This document shows positions 36,674 through 45,198 of a stretch of DNA of 64,000 nucleotides, one piece after another. Source of the DNA: Jiangella alkaliphila (GTDB lineage: Bacteria > Actinomycetota > Actinomycetes > Jiangellales > Jiangellaceae); NCBI RefSeq assembly GCF_900105925.1, contig NZ_LT629791.1, positions 1,798,001 through 1,862,000 on the forward strand, read 5' to 3'. Made by a program: the position numbers and the translations under genes. The notes beneath the pieces are model-generated. The model was given only the letters and a program-made list of their open reading frames with translations, searched no databases and was not told where the DNA came from. The first letter of the stretch is position 1. The number at the start of each line of letters is the position of its first letter.

Positions 36674-37486
36674 ATGGGCAAGCTCGAGGGCAAGGTCGCC
36701 TTCATCACCGGCGCGGCGCGCGGCCAGGGCCGCAGTCACGCGGTCCGGCTGGCGCAGGAGGGCGCCGACATCATCGCCGTCGACATCTGCAAGCAGATCG
36801 ACTCGGTCGCGTACCCGATGTCGACGCCGGAGGACCTGGCCGAGACCGTGAAGGAGGTCGAGGCGCTGGACCGGCGCATCGTCGCCACCCAGGCCGACGT
36901 CCGCGACCGCGACGGGCTGCAGGCCGCGTTCGACGACGGTGTCGCGCAGCTCGGTGGCGTCGACATCGTGCTGGCCAACGCCGGCATCGCGCCGATGGGC
37001 GTGAACGTCCTGCCGAACGAGTGGGACGACGTCGTCGCCGTCAACCTCACCGGCGTCTACAACACCCTCGAGGTGGCCAAGCAGGCGCTGATCGAGCGCG
37101 GCGGCGGCGCCGTCGTCATCACCAGCTCGACCGCCGGGCTCAACGGCATCGGCGGCAGCCAGCCCGGCGGGCTCGGCTACACCGCCTCGAAGCACGGCGT
37201 CGTCGGGCTGATGCGCTCGTACGCCAACGTGCTGGCCGAGCACTCCATCAGGGTCAACACCGTCCACCCGACCGGCGTCAACACGCCGATGGTCGTCAAC
37301 GACGTCATGCAGGAGTTCCTGCAGAACGACCCGAGCCTGTCCAACGCGATGCTGAACGCGCTGCCGGTGCCGATGCTCGAGGCCGTGGACATCTCCAACG
37401 CGATCCTGTGGCTGGTCTCCGACGACGCCCGCTACGTCACCGGGGTGACGCTGCCCGTCGACGCCGGCTACACGAACAAGAAGTGA
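36674..37486 (+). CDS. Mycofactocin-coupled short-chain dehydrogenase, copy 3
   Basis: A 270-residue paralogue, 11 bases after copy 2. The N-terminal half is almost identical to copy 2 ([39 protein letters not shown]). The C-terminal half diverges: [25 protein letters not shown] around the active site and a loop [19 protein letters not shown]. This suggests a changed substrate pocket on a conserved cofactor-binding half. The C-terminus ends NKK. Confidence 0.92.
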   Translation: MGKLEGKVAFITGAARGQGRSHAVRLAQEGADIIAVDICKQIDSVAYPMSTPEDLAETVKEVEALDRRIVATQADVRDRDGLQAAFDDGVAQLGGVDIVLANAGIAPMGVNVLPNEWDDVVAVNLTGVYNTLEVAKQALIERGGGAVVITSSTAGLNGIGGSQPGGLGYTASKHGVVGLMRSYANVLAEHSIRVNTVHPTGVNTPMVVNDVMQEFLQNDPSLSNAMLNALPVPMLEAVDISNAILWLVSDDARYVTGVTLPVDAGYTNKK

Positions 37487-37496
37487 GGGGCTGACG

Positions 37497-38333
37497 ATGG
37501 CCGGACGGGTCGAGGGCAAGGTCGCGTTCATCACCGGTGCGGCGCGCGGTCAGGGCCGCAGCCACGCGGTGCGGCTGGCGCAGGAGGGCGCCGACATCAT
37601 CGCCGTCGACCTCTGCGACGAGGTGCCCGGCCTGCCCTACCCGCCGGCCACCGAGGAGGACCTCGCCGAGACGGTGAAGGAGGTCGAGGCCCTGGACCGG
37701 CGCATCGTCGCGTCGAAGACGGACGTCCGCGACCTCGCCGCGCTTCAGGCGGCCGTCGACGACGGCGTCGCACAGCTCGGCCGGGTCGACATCGTCAGCG
37801 CGAACGCCGGCATCGGCACCCAGCCGCACCCGTCGCACGAGCTGTCCGAAGAGCTCTGGCGCGACATGATCGACATCAACCTCACCGGGGTGTGGCACAC
37901 CACGAAGGTGGCGATCCCGCACCTGATCGAGCAGGGCGACGGCGGGTCGATCGTCATCACCAGCTCCGCGGCCGGGCTGCAGGCGTACCAGAACATCGCC
38001 CACTACGTGTCGGCCAAGCACGGCGTGGTCGGCCTCATGCGCACGCTGGCGGTGGAGCTGGCGCCGCACTTCATCCGGGTCAACAGCATCCACCCGACGC
38101 AGGTCGACACGCCGATGATCCAGAACGAGGGCACCTACCGGCTGTTCCGGCCGGATCTTCCGAACCCGACCCGCGACGACTTCGTGCCCGCGTCGCAGGC
38201 GATGAACGCGCTGCCGATCCCGTGGGTCAAGCCGGTGGACATCAGCAACGCGCTGCTGTTCCTGGCGTCGGACGAGGCGCGGTACATCACCGGGGTGGCG
38301 CTGCCGGTCGACGCCGGCGCGGTCGTGAAGTGA
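37497..38333 (+). CDS. Mycofactocin-coupled short-chain dehydrogenase, copy 4
   Basis: A 278-residue paralogue, 10 bases after copy 3. It starts [11 protein letters not shown] and has the insertion [16 protein letters not shown], active-site TSSAAGLQAY with YVSAKHG, and the loop MIQNEGTYRLFRPDLPNP. The last motif is shared with copy 5, so copies 4 and 5 are likely the most recent duplicates in the array. GAGGGGCTGACG supplies a weak ribosome site. Confidence 0.92.
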   Translation: MAGRVEGKVAFITGAARGQGRSHAVRLAQEGADIIAVDLCDEVPGLPYPPATEEDLAETVKEVEALDRRIVASKTDVRDLAALQAAVDDGVAQLGRVDIVSANAGIGTQPHPSHELSEELWRDMIDINLTGVWHTTKVAIPHLIEQGDGGSIVITSSAAGLQAYQNIAHYVSAKHGVVGLMRTLAVELAPHFIRVNSIHPTQVDTPMIQNEGTYRLFRPDLPNPTRDDFVPASQAMNALPIPWVKPVDISNALLFLASDEARYITGVALPVDAGAVVK

Positions 38334-38354
38334 ACCGAGAGAGGAGCTGAGCCG

Positions 38355-39197
38355 ATGGCGGGACGGGTCGAGGGCAAGGTCGCGTTCATCACCGGCGCCG
38401 CGCGTGGGCAGGGCCGCAGCCACGCGGTGCGGCTGGCGCAGGAGGGCGCTGACATCATCGCGGTGGACATCTGCGAGGACGTCCCCGGCGTCACCCGGTT
38501 CTACCAGGGCGCGACGGAGGCCGACCTCGCCGAGACGGTCGAGCAGGTCGAGGCGCTGGACCGGCGCATCGTCGCGACCAAGGCCGACGTGCGCGACTAC
38601 GAGGCACTCAAGGAGGCACTGGACGACGGCGTGGCCCAGCTCGGGCGCGTCGACATCGTCAGCGCCAACGCCGGCATCTTCATCTTCGGCGACCAGTCGC
38701 ACCTGGTGTCCGAGCAGGACTGGCGCGACGTCACCGACATCAACCAGACCGGCGTCTGGCACACCTGCAAGGCGGCGATCCCGCACCTGATCGAGCAGGG
38801 CACCGGCGGGTCGATCGTCATCACCAGCTCGACCGCCGGGCTGAAGGGCACGCCGAACGTCGCGCCGTACACGGCGTCGAAGCACGCGGTCGTCGGCCTG
38901 ATGCGCACGCTGGCGCTGGAGCTGGCGCCGCACTCGATCCGGGTCAACACCGTCCACCCGACCAGCGTCGACACCGGGATGATCCAGAACGAGGCCACCT
39001 ACCGGCTGTTCCTGCCCGACGCGCAGCACCCGACCCGCGACGACGCCGAGCCGATCTTCCGGACCATCAACGCGCTGCCCGTGCCGTGGGTGGAACCGGT
39101 CGACATCAGCAACGCCGTGCTGTTCCTCGCCTCGGACGAGTCCCGCTACGTCACCGGCCTCGAGCTGAAGGTCGACGCCGGCTACACGATCAAGTAG
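38355..39197 (+). CDS. Mycofactocin-coupled short-chain dehydrogenase, copy 5
   Basis: A 280-residue paralogue, 21 bases after copy 4 with GAGAGAGGAGCTGAGCC as ribosome site. It has [46 protein letters not shown] with YTASKHA, and the loop MIQNEATYRLFLPDAQHP. It has a short extra stretch (VTRFYQGATEADL) in the region after strand two. It ends 8 bases before the MoxR ATPase gene, linking the dehydrogenase array to the MoxR-VWA pair. Confidence 0.92.
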   Translation: MAGRVEGKVAFITGAARGQGRSHAVRLAQEGADIIAVDICEDVPGVTRFYQGATEADLAETVEQVEALDRRIVATKADVRDYEALKEALDDGVAQLGRVDIVSANAGIFIFGDQSHLVSEQDWRDVTDINQTGVWHTCKAAIPHLIEQGTGGSIVITSSTAGLKGTPNVAPYTASKHAVVGLMRTLALELAPHSIRVNTVHPTSVDTGMIQNEATYRLFLPDAQHPTRDDAEPIFRTINALPVPWVEPVDISNAVLFLASDESRYVTGLELKVDAGYTIK

Positions 39198-39205
39198 GAG
39201 GTCAC

Positions 39206-40120
39206 ATGACGGCGCTGACGGAGGTCCGCGACCGCGTCCGCCGGCACCTGGTGGGCCGCGACCACGAGCTGACCGTGCTGCTGGCCGCCGTCGCCGCCGG
39301 GCGGGACATCATCCTGGAGGGACCGCCCGGCACCAGCAAGAGCACGCTGCTGCGGGCCATCACCGCCGAGTGGGGCATCCCGCTGGTGTTCGTCGAGGGC
39401 AACGCCGACCTCACGCCGGCGAAGCTGGTCGGCCACCACAACCCGGCACGGGTGCTGCGCGAGGACTACAGCCCGGAGAACTTCGTCGACGGGCCGCTGC
39501 TGGAGGCGATGCGCGGCGGCGGCTTCCTGTACGTCGAGGAGTTCAACCGGGCGCCGGAGGACACGCTGAACACGCTGCTCACGGCGATGGCGGAGCGCGA
39601 GATCGCGGTGCCTCGGGTCGGCCGGGTGGCGGCGCTGCCGACGTTCCGGGTGATCGCGTCGATGAACCCGTTCGACAACGTCGGCACCACCCGGCTGTCG
39701 ACCAGCGTGCACGACCGGCTCTGCCGGCTGGCGATCGGCTACCAGGACGCCGAGGCCGAGCGGGGCATCGTCGCGCTGCGGGCGCCGCTGCCCGACGTCG
39801 ACCCGCTGCTGTACGAGCGGCTGGTGGCCGACGCCGTCGCCGTCACCCGGGCGACCCGCGAGCACGAGGACCTCAGGCAGGGCAGCAGTGTGCGTGGCGC
39901 GATCGACCTGACGCTGGTGGCGGGCTCGCTGCTGGGGTTCGCCGAGGTCGGATCGGCGTCGGACCCGCGCTACCCGGACGTCGTCTTCGACGCGATGGTC
40001 GTGGCGCTGTCCGGGCGGATCTTCCTCGACGAGACCGTCGAGACGACGCCCGAGCGGGTGCTGCGGATGATCTGGGAGGACCACTTCATCCTCCAGCCGG
40101 CGGCGGCCGCGCCGGGTTGA
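39206..40120 (+). CDS. MoxR-family AAA+ ATPase within the mycofactocin operon
   Basis: A 304-residue AAA+ ATPase of the MoxR/CoxD type. It has Walker A GPPGTSKST (about residues 39-47), a Walker B-like GGGFLYVEEFNRAPED, and sensor region FRVIASMNPFDNVG with STSVHDRL. MoxR ATPases work with VWA proteins to remodel or insert metal into target enzymes, as CoxD-CoxE do for the copper-molybdenum centre of CO dehydrogenase. TAGGAGG directly precedes the ATG. It is followed by its VWA partner. No obvious metalloenzyme target lies in the operon; the dehydrogenases, MftC or MftE are candidates by position only. Confidence 0.9.
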   Translation: MTALTEVRDRVRRHLVGRDHELTVLLAAVAAGRDIILEGPPGTSKSTLLRAITAEWGIPLVFVEGNADLTPAKLVGHHNPARVLREDYSPENFVDGPLLEAMRGGGFLYVEEFNRAPEDTLNTLLTAMAEREIAVPRVGRVAALPTFRVIASMNPFDNVGTTRLSTSVHDRLCRLAIGYQDAEAERGIVALRAPLPDVDPLLYERLVADAVAVTRATREHEDLRQGSSVRGAIDLTLVAGSLLGFAEVGSASDPRYPDVVFDAMVVALSGRIFLDETVETTPERVLRMIWEDHFILQPAAAAPG

Positions 40121-40144
40121 AGGACGGTCGAGGCGTCGTCGCCC

Positions 40145-41104
40145 GTGCGGCGGCGGGCCACGTCGCCGGTTCGGGAGCTGCGGCCGTTGCGGCGGCGGCC
40201 CAAGCACCTGGACGCCGACCCCGTCCTGCATGACGTGTCGTCGTCCGGCGGCGGCGGGAGCCTGGTGGCGCCGGGCGGGCTCCGGCCGCCGGGTCCGCGG
40301 CGGGTGCCGTCGGGCTCGGCCTCGCCCGGCATGACGGACGAGGCGGCGACCCTGCTCGCGACGCCCCCGGCCGACGCCGAGCCGGACCCGGAGGTGCTGC
40401 GCCGGGCCCGGCAGATCGCCGCCCGGCTGGCGGTGCCGCGGCCGCGTCGCGACGTCACCGCCCGGCGCGGCGTCGGCGAGCTGGCCAGCGTCCGCTACCG
40501 CGGCGGCTCCGATGACATCGACCTGGACCGGACGCTCGAGCAGCTGGTCGAGCACCCTGTCCCGGAGGACGACGACATCATCGTGCGCGAGCGCGTGCAG
40601 GCCCGGCGGTCGGTGGCGCTGCTGGTGGACGTGTCCGGGTCGATGCGCGGCGAGCGGGTCCGGACGGCGGCGGCCACTTTGGGTGCGCTGGCCGCCGAGC
40701 TGTCGGCCGACGACGTCGCCGCGATCGCGTTCTGGTCCGACGCCGCCGTGCTGGCCCACCTGGGCGAGCGGGTGGCGCCGCAGCGGCTGCTCGACACGCT
40801 GCTGCGGATCCCCGCCAAGGGCCTCACCAACGTCGCGTTCCCGCTGCAGGTGGCCGCCCGCGAGCTGGCCCGGGCGCCGGCCCGCGACGCGCGGGTGGTG
40901 CTGCTGTCCGACTGCGTGCACAACGCCGGCCCCGACCCGCGCCCGTTCGCCGCCCGGCTGCCACGGCTGGACGTCCTGCTGGACACGTCCGGCGAACACG
41001 ACACCGACCTCGGCCGCGACCTCGCCCGGCTCGGCCGCGGGCGGCTGTTCCGGGTCGGCGGCTATCGTGAGGTGGCACCGGCACTGGGGGAGATGTTCGC
41101 GTGA
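40145..41104 (+). CDS. VWA-domain (CoxE-like) partner of the MoxR ATPase
   Basis: A 319-residue protein. The N-terminal ~150 residues are basic then Gly/Pro-rich with a helical segment (PEVLRRARQIAARLAV). The C-terminal half is a von Willebrand A domain with the MIDAS motif LLVDVSGSM (Asp162, Ser164, Ser166), the Thr in KGLTNVAFPL and LLSDCVHNAG. It should bind a divalent metal and a protein partner. The gene overlaps mftE by four bases (GTGA), so translation of the cofactor protease is coupled to it. The start is a GTG 24 bases after the ATPase stop; a later start is possible because the first ~60 residues look unstructured. Confidence 0.85.
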   Translation: MRRRATSPVRELRPLRRRPKHLDADPVLHDVSSSGGGGSLVAPGGLRPPGPRRVPSGSASPGMTDEAATLLATPPADAEPDPEVLRRARQIAARLAVPRPRRDVTARRGVGELASVRYRGGSDDIDLDRTLEQLVEHPVPEDDDIIVRERVQARRSVALLVDVSGSMRGERVRTAAATLGALAAELSADDVAAIAFWSDAAVLAHLGERVAPQRLLDTLLRIPAKGLTNVAFPLQVAARELARAPARDARVVLLSDCVHNAGPDPRPFAARLPRLDVLLDTSGEHDTDLGRDLARLGRGRLFRVGGYREVAPALGEMFA

Positions 41105-41775
41105 GGCTTCTGGGCGACCTGCGCTGGCCGTCGGTCCCTGCCGACGCGATCCTGGCGCTGCCGCTGGGGTCGACCGAGCAGCACGGGCCGCACCTGCCGT
41201 TGTCGACGGACGCCGACGTGGCTTGGGCGCTGTGTTCCGCTCTGGCGTCGGTGCGCCCCGAGGTCGTGGTAGCGCCGCCGTTGCCGTACGGCGCGAGCGG
41301 CGAGCACCAGGACTTCCCCGGCACGGTGTCCATCGGCACCCCGGCGCTGACCCAGGTGCTGGTCGAGCTCGGCCGCTCGGCGTCGGCGACGTTCCCGCGG
41401 CTGCTGGTCGTATCCGGGCACGGCGGCAACCTGGCGGCCGTGCGTTCGGCGCTGGCCACGCTGACGGCGGAGTCGCGCGACGTGCTGGCCTGGTTCCCGC
41501 GCTGGGACGGCGACGCGCACGCCGGTTTCGTCGAGACGTCGTTGCAGCTGCACCTGTCCGCCGGGCGGGTGGCGCTGTCGTCGGCCGAGGCGGGTGCGGT
41601 GGAGCCGCTGGCCTCGCTGATGCCGGCGCTGCGGTCCGGCGGGGTGCGGTCGGTCAGTCCCAACGGCGTGCTCGGCGACCCGGCCGGCGCGTCCGCGGAG
41701 GCCGGCCGGACCATCTTCGACGGGCTGGTCGCCGACCTGGTCACCGCGGTGGCCGCCTGGGTGAGCCGCCCGTGA
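41101..41775 (+). CDS. mftE: Mycofactocin precursor peptide peptidase MftE
   Basis: A 224-residue creatininase-family metallopeptidase that cuts the modified MftA before the last Gly-Val-Tyr. Metal ligands are visible in GSTEQHGPHLPLSTD (Glu26, His28, Asp37), GEH (His69) and VSGHGGN (His107). The GTG start overlaps the stop of the VWA gene and its own stop overlaps the mftF start, so three genes are translationally chained. Size fits the family. Confidence 0.95.
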   Translation: MRLLGDLRWPSVPADAILALPLGSTEQHGPHLPLSTDADVAWALCSALASVRPEVVVAPPLPYGASGEHQDFPGTVSIGTPALTQVLVELGRSASATFPRLLVVSGHGGNLAAVRSALATLTAESRDVLAWFPRWDGDAHAGFVETSLQLHLSAGRVALSSAEAGAVEPLASLMPALRSGGVRSVSPNGVLGDPAGASAEAGRTIFDGLVADLVTAVAAWVSRP

Positions 41776-43229
41776 GCCCTGCGTTGCCCGCCGGGTTCGG
41801 GGTGGTGCTGGACCGGCACACCCGCGTCCTCGACGGCGGCCGCGTGCTGCTCGGCGGCTCGCCGCGGCGGGCGCTGCGATTGTCGCCGGCCGGGGCGGCG
41901 GCGTTCGCGCGGCTGCGTCGGGACGGGTACGTGACGGACCAGCGCACGGCGTGGCTGGCCCGTCGACTGGTCGACGCCGGAGTGGCGCACCCGCGCCCTC
42001 CGGTCGCCGCTGGTGCCGCTGCGGGCGTGACGGTGATCGTCCCGGTCCGCGACCGGCCGGCTGCCCTCGACCGCTGCCTCGCCGCCCTGACCGGCGCCGA
42101 CGTGTCGTTGGGAACCGACGTGGCGGCCGGTGCCCACGCTCGGGCCGGTGCCAGCGTGCTCGTGGTCGACGACGGCTCGGCCGACCCGGCGGCGATCGCC
42201 GAGATCGCCGCCCGCCACGGCGCCAGGTTGATCCGGCGCCCGGAGTCCGGCGGACCCGCCGCCGCCCGCAACACCGGCCTCGCCGCCGCCTCCCAACGGG
42301 GCGGTGTGGCGGAGCTGGTGGCGTTCGTGGACAGCGACTGCGTGCCGTCGCCGGGGTGGCTCGACCGGCTGGCCGGGCACTTCGCCGACCCCGCCGTTGT
42401 GGCCGTCGCGCCGCGGATCGTGCCGGTGGTGGCGCCGGAGGCGGGCCGAGTACTCGGCGCGTTCGCGGCCGCCCGGTCGCCGCTGGACCTCGGGCCGGAC
42501 GAGGCGCTCGTCCAGCCCGGCGGCCGGGTGTCGTACGTGCCGACGGCGGCGCTGCTGGTCCGGCGGCCGGCGCTGGACGGGTTCGACGAGGCGTTGCGCT
42601 ACGGCGAGGACGTCGACGCGGTGTGGCGGCTGGTGGGGTCGGGCGGGCGGGTCCGCTACGACCCGTCGGTCACGGTCGCGCACGCCGAGCCGGCGACCTG
42701 GCCGGCCTGGCTGCGCCGCCGCCACCACTACGGCACGTCCGCCGGTCCGCTGGCCCGCCGCCACCCGGACCGCCTCGCCCCCTTGGTCGTCGCGCCCTGG
42801 CCGGCCGCGGTGACCGCGCTGCTGCTGGCCCGGCGGCCGCTGCTGGCGACGGCGACCGGCGCGGTCGCGGCGGCCCGCCTCGCCGTCCGCCTGCGCCGCG
42901 ACGGCCTCCCACCGTCGGCCGCCGCCCCGATGATCGCCGAGGCCACCGCCGCGACGCTCACCAGCACCGGCCGCGCCGTCACCCAGTTGGCCCTCCCGGC
43001 CGCGGTCGCTCTAACCCGGGGCCGGCGCCGCCGGCTCGTCACACTGGCCGCCCTGGTCGCCGCACCCGCGCTGCGCGACTGGCTGCGGCTGCGCCCGTCA
43101 CTGGACCCGCTGCGCTGGACCCTCGCCAGCACCGCCGACGACCTCGCGTACGGCACCGGCGTCTGGCGCGGCGCCGTCCGGGCCCGCACGCTCCGCCCGC
43201 TCCTTCCCCGCCGCTCACGACCACGTTGA
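41772..43229 (+). CDS. mftF: Mycofactocin glycosyltransferase MftF
   Basis: A 485-residue GT2 enzyme that builds the oligoglucose chain on the mycofactocin core. It has the MftF N-terminal segment LPAGFGVVLDRHTRVLDGG with LLGGSPRRALRLSPAG. The catalytic domain contains VTVIVPVRDRP, SVLVVDDGSADP, FVDSDCVPSPGWL and YGEDVDAVWRL. Hydrophobic helices lie in the C-terminal third. The GTG start overlaps the mftE stop. It is the last plus-strand gene, ending at a long hairpin shared with the convergent mftD gene. Confidence 0.93.
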   Translation: MSPALPAGFGVVLDRHTRVLDGGRVLLGGSPRRALRLSPAGAAAFARLRRDGYVTDQRTAWLARRLVDAGVAHPRPPVAAGAAAGVTVIVPVRDRPAALDRCLAALTGADVSLGTDVAAGAHARAGASVLVVDDGSADPAAIAEIAARHGARLIRRPESGGPAAARNTGLAAASQRGGVAELVAFVDSDCVPSPGWLDRLAGHFADPAVVAVAPRIVPVVAPEAGRVLGAFAAARSPLDLGPDEALVQPGGRVSYVPTAALLVRRPALDGFDEALRYGEDVDAVWRLVGSGGRVRYDPSVTVAHAEPATWPAWLRRRHHYGTSAGPLARRHPDRLAPLVVAPWPAAVTALLLARRPLLATATGAVAAARLAVRLRRDGLPPSAAAPMIAEATAATLTSTGRAVTQLALPAAVALTRGRRRRLVTLAALVAAPALRDWLRLRPSLDPLRWTLASTADDLAYGTGVWRGAVRARTLRPLLPRRSRPR

Positions 43230-43300
43230 TCTTGGAGTTCTTCGGGGATCCATCGGACATTCCGCCCCGCAATTGCCGAACTACTCCAAGATCAACGTGG
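43221..43300. terminator. Long inverted repeat between convergent mftF and mftD
   Basis: CCACGTTGATCTTGGAGT (43221-43238) is perfectly inverted at 43283-43300. With a two-base mismatch the arms extend to 25 bases, closing a loop of about 30 bases. It begins inside the last codons of mftF and should stop transcription both ways. The arm sequence resembles dispersed intergenic hairpins of actinomycete genomes. Confidence 0.7.
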
Positions 43301-43311
43301 CGGGGCGGACG

Positions 43312-44490
43312 TCAGGCGCCGAAGGTGCGGTGGAAGTCGCGGGGGATGACGAGGTCGTCGGGGGTGAGGTCGGCGACCGAGGACTTGCCGAGGCCGCGCA
43401 GGGCGGAGTCGATGCCCCCGGAGAGGATGTCGAGCACGTTCTCGACGCCGGCCTGGCCGTTCGCCGCCAGCCCCCAGAGGTAGGCGCGGCCGATCATGAC
43501 CGCCTTGGCGCCGAGTGCGAGCGACTTGACGACGTCGCTGCCGCGCCGGATGCCGCCGTCCTGGACGACGTCGATCTGCGAGCCGACCGCGTCGACGACG
43601 GAACGCAAGGAGCGGACGGCGGCCGGAGTGCCGTCGAGGTTGTTGCCGCCGTGGTTGGAGACCGAGATGGCGCTCACCCCGGCGTCGACCGCGCGCTTGG
43701 CGTCGTCGACCCGCATGACGCCCTTGAGCATGAACGGGCCGTCCCATTGCGAGCGCAGCCAGGCGACGTCGTCCCAGGTGGCGGGCGGGGTCTGGATCCA
43801 CTGGCCGTAGGCGCCGAAGAACGTCGGCGCGACGCCGTCGGCGCCCTCGAGGTTGGGGGTGGTGAGGTCGGGCAGCTTGCCGGCCCGCAGGTAGCGCAGC
43901 AGCCAGCCGGGGTGCGGCAGCACCTGCGGCGCGAACCGCGCCATGGTCTTGAGGTCCAGCCGTTCCGGGATGGACGGGCTGCCCCAGTCGCGGCCGTTGC
44001 TGAACGACCAGTCCAGCGTGAGGATCAGCCCGACGGCGCCGGCGCGGCGGGCGCGGTCGATGATGCGCAGGATCTCGTCGCGGCTGCCCAGCCAGTAGAT
44101 CTGGAAGAACGCCTTGGGGTTGGCCTTGACGACGTCCTCGACGGAGCGGCTGGCGAACGAGCTCAGCCCCATGGCGGTGCCGCGGTTGGCGCCGGCCCGG
44201 GCGACGGCCACCTCGCCGTCGGGGTGGACGGCCTGGACGCCGGTCGGCGACAGGATCACCGGCAGCGCGAGGGACTGGTCCATGACGTGCGTGGACAGGT
44301 CGCGCTTGTCAGACGTGGCGGCGACGTGCGGGGCGAACCCGAGCTCGGTGAACGCGGCGAGGTTGTCCTGGAGCGTGAGCCCCTTCTCGGAGCCGGCCAC
44401 CAGCGCTCCGTACACCGATTTCGGCAGTTGCCGGCAGGCCCGCCGCTCGGCTTCGGCCACGGTCTCGAACCACTTGTTCCTGCCGAACAT
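43312..44490 (-). CDS. mftD: Pre-mycofactocin synthase MftD (FMN-dependent alpha-hydroxy acid dehydrogenase family)
   Basis: A 392-residue FMN enzyme of the L-lactate dehydrogenase family. MftD deaminates the MftE product to give the redox-active alpha-keto amide of pre-mycofactocin. Motifs include LPVILSPTGVQAVHPDGE, FFQIYWLGSRDEI, the FMN/substrate region AISVSNHGGNNLDGTPA and VVQDGGIRRGSDVVKSLALGA. I start it at MFGRNKWF with GAGGTGAC upstream; the frame extends 32 codons further without family support. It is transcribed against the rest of the operon, so it needs its own promoter. Confidence 0.94.
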   Translation of the reverse strand: MFGRNKWFETVAEAERRACRQLPKSVYGALVAGSEKGLTLQDNLAAFTELGFAPHVAATSDKRDLSTHVMDQSLALPVILSPTGVQAVHPDGEVAVARAGANRGTAMGLSSFASRSVEDVVKANPKAFFQIYWLGSRDEILRIIDRARRAGAVGLILTLDWSFSNGRDWGSPSIPERLDLKTMARFAPQVLPHPGWLLRYLRAGKLPDLTTPNLEGADGVAPTFFGAYGQWIQTPPATWDDVAWLRSQWDGPFMLKGVMRVDDAKRAVDAGVSAISVSNHGGNNLDGTPAAVRSLRSVVDAVGSQIDVVQDGGIRRGSDVVKSLALGAKAVMIGRAYLWGLAANGQAGVENVLDILSGGIDSALRGLGKSSVADLTPDDLVIPRDFHRTFGA

Positions 44491-44656
44491 CGTCACCTCT
44501 GAGCTCGCTGGTGGACACGTCGGTGTGCCGCTGCTCCCAGAATAATGGCACTGAGGGCCAAAATGAAGAGCGATCGGATCCAGCAAACAACTCTGGTACG
44601 CTAAGTGAACGAAAGGTGAACAACACCTGACTCAAGAGTGGCCGAAGGGAGCGCAC

Positions 44657-44797
44657 ATGGCGACGATGACACAGGTCCAGCGTCCCACGCTCGTGGGCCG
44701 CTGGGTGACGGTGACCGACATCTCCGGCCGCTCGCGGACGGAGCTGCGGTGGGTCGCCGTCCAGGACGAACGACCCGCCCACGTACGGGCGGCCTGA
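44657..44797 (+). CDS. Small hypothetical protein
   Basis: A 46-residue protein beginning MATMTQVQRPTLVGRWVTVTD and continuing SGRSRTELRWV. GAAGGGAG lies 8 bases before the ATG. The composition is coding-like and short proteins with the pattern VGRWVTVTDxxGR are common in actinobacteria, but no function is known. The 5' region carries TACGCT and AAGTGAACG stretches that may hold promoters for it and, in the other direction, for mftD. Confidence 0.6.
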   Translation: MATMTQVQRPTLVGRWVTVTDISGRSRTELRWVAVQDERPAHVRAA

Positions 44798-44801
44798 CCG
44801 G

Positions 44802-45179
44802 CTAGAGCGCACCGAGAGGCGCGGCCAGGCGGCCGGTCTTCTCACACACCCACTGCGGATCGGGCCCGAGTTCGGGCTCGATCCGCAGTTCGTGCGCCTC
44901 CTCGTCGACACACGTCTCGCACGACGGCCATCGGCCGACCTTGGCGTCGAGCAGCCGATCCTGGACGTCCTGGGCCAGCTGCCCGGCCACGAACGCGGCG
45001 CCGTCGGGCCACTGCTCCACCCACCATCGGCGTTCGGTCAGCGCTGCGTCCAGGACGTCGACGGCGGCCGCGATGTCGAGCCCGCGCGCGCCGAGGTCGC
45101 GCAGGACCAGCGCCCGCGCCACGAGCATCACGTCGTCGACCACATGTCGATCGTGCCATGCGGGGTGCAGACACCCCAT
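44802..45179 (-). CDS. Hypothetical protein with C-terminal CxxC pair
   Basis: A 125-residue protein I do not recognise. It is helical in the first part (VMLVARALVLRDLGARGLDI) and has WWVEQWPDGAAFVAGQLAQD in the middle. The end carries CETCVDEEAHELRIEPE, a Cys-x-x-Cys that could bind zinc, and a further Cys in WVCEKTG. The start at MGCLHPAWHD is uncertain; longer in-frame sequence is antisense to cutC and was excluded. It is divergent from cutC with about 19 bases between starts. Confidence 0.5.
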   Translation of the reverse strand: MGCLHPAWHDRHVVDDVMLVARALVLRDLGARGLDIAAAVDVLDAALTERRWWVEQWPDGAAFVAGQLAQDVQDRLLDAKVGRWPSCETCVDEEAHELRIEPELGPDPQWVCEKTGRLAAPLGAL

Positions 45180-45198
45180 AGCTGGCACACTGATCCAC

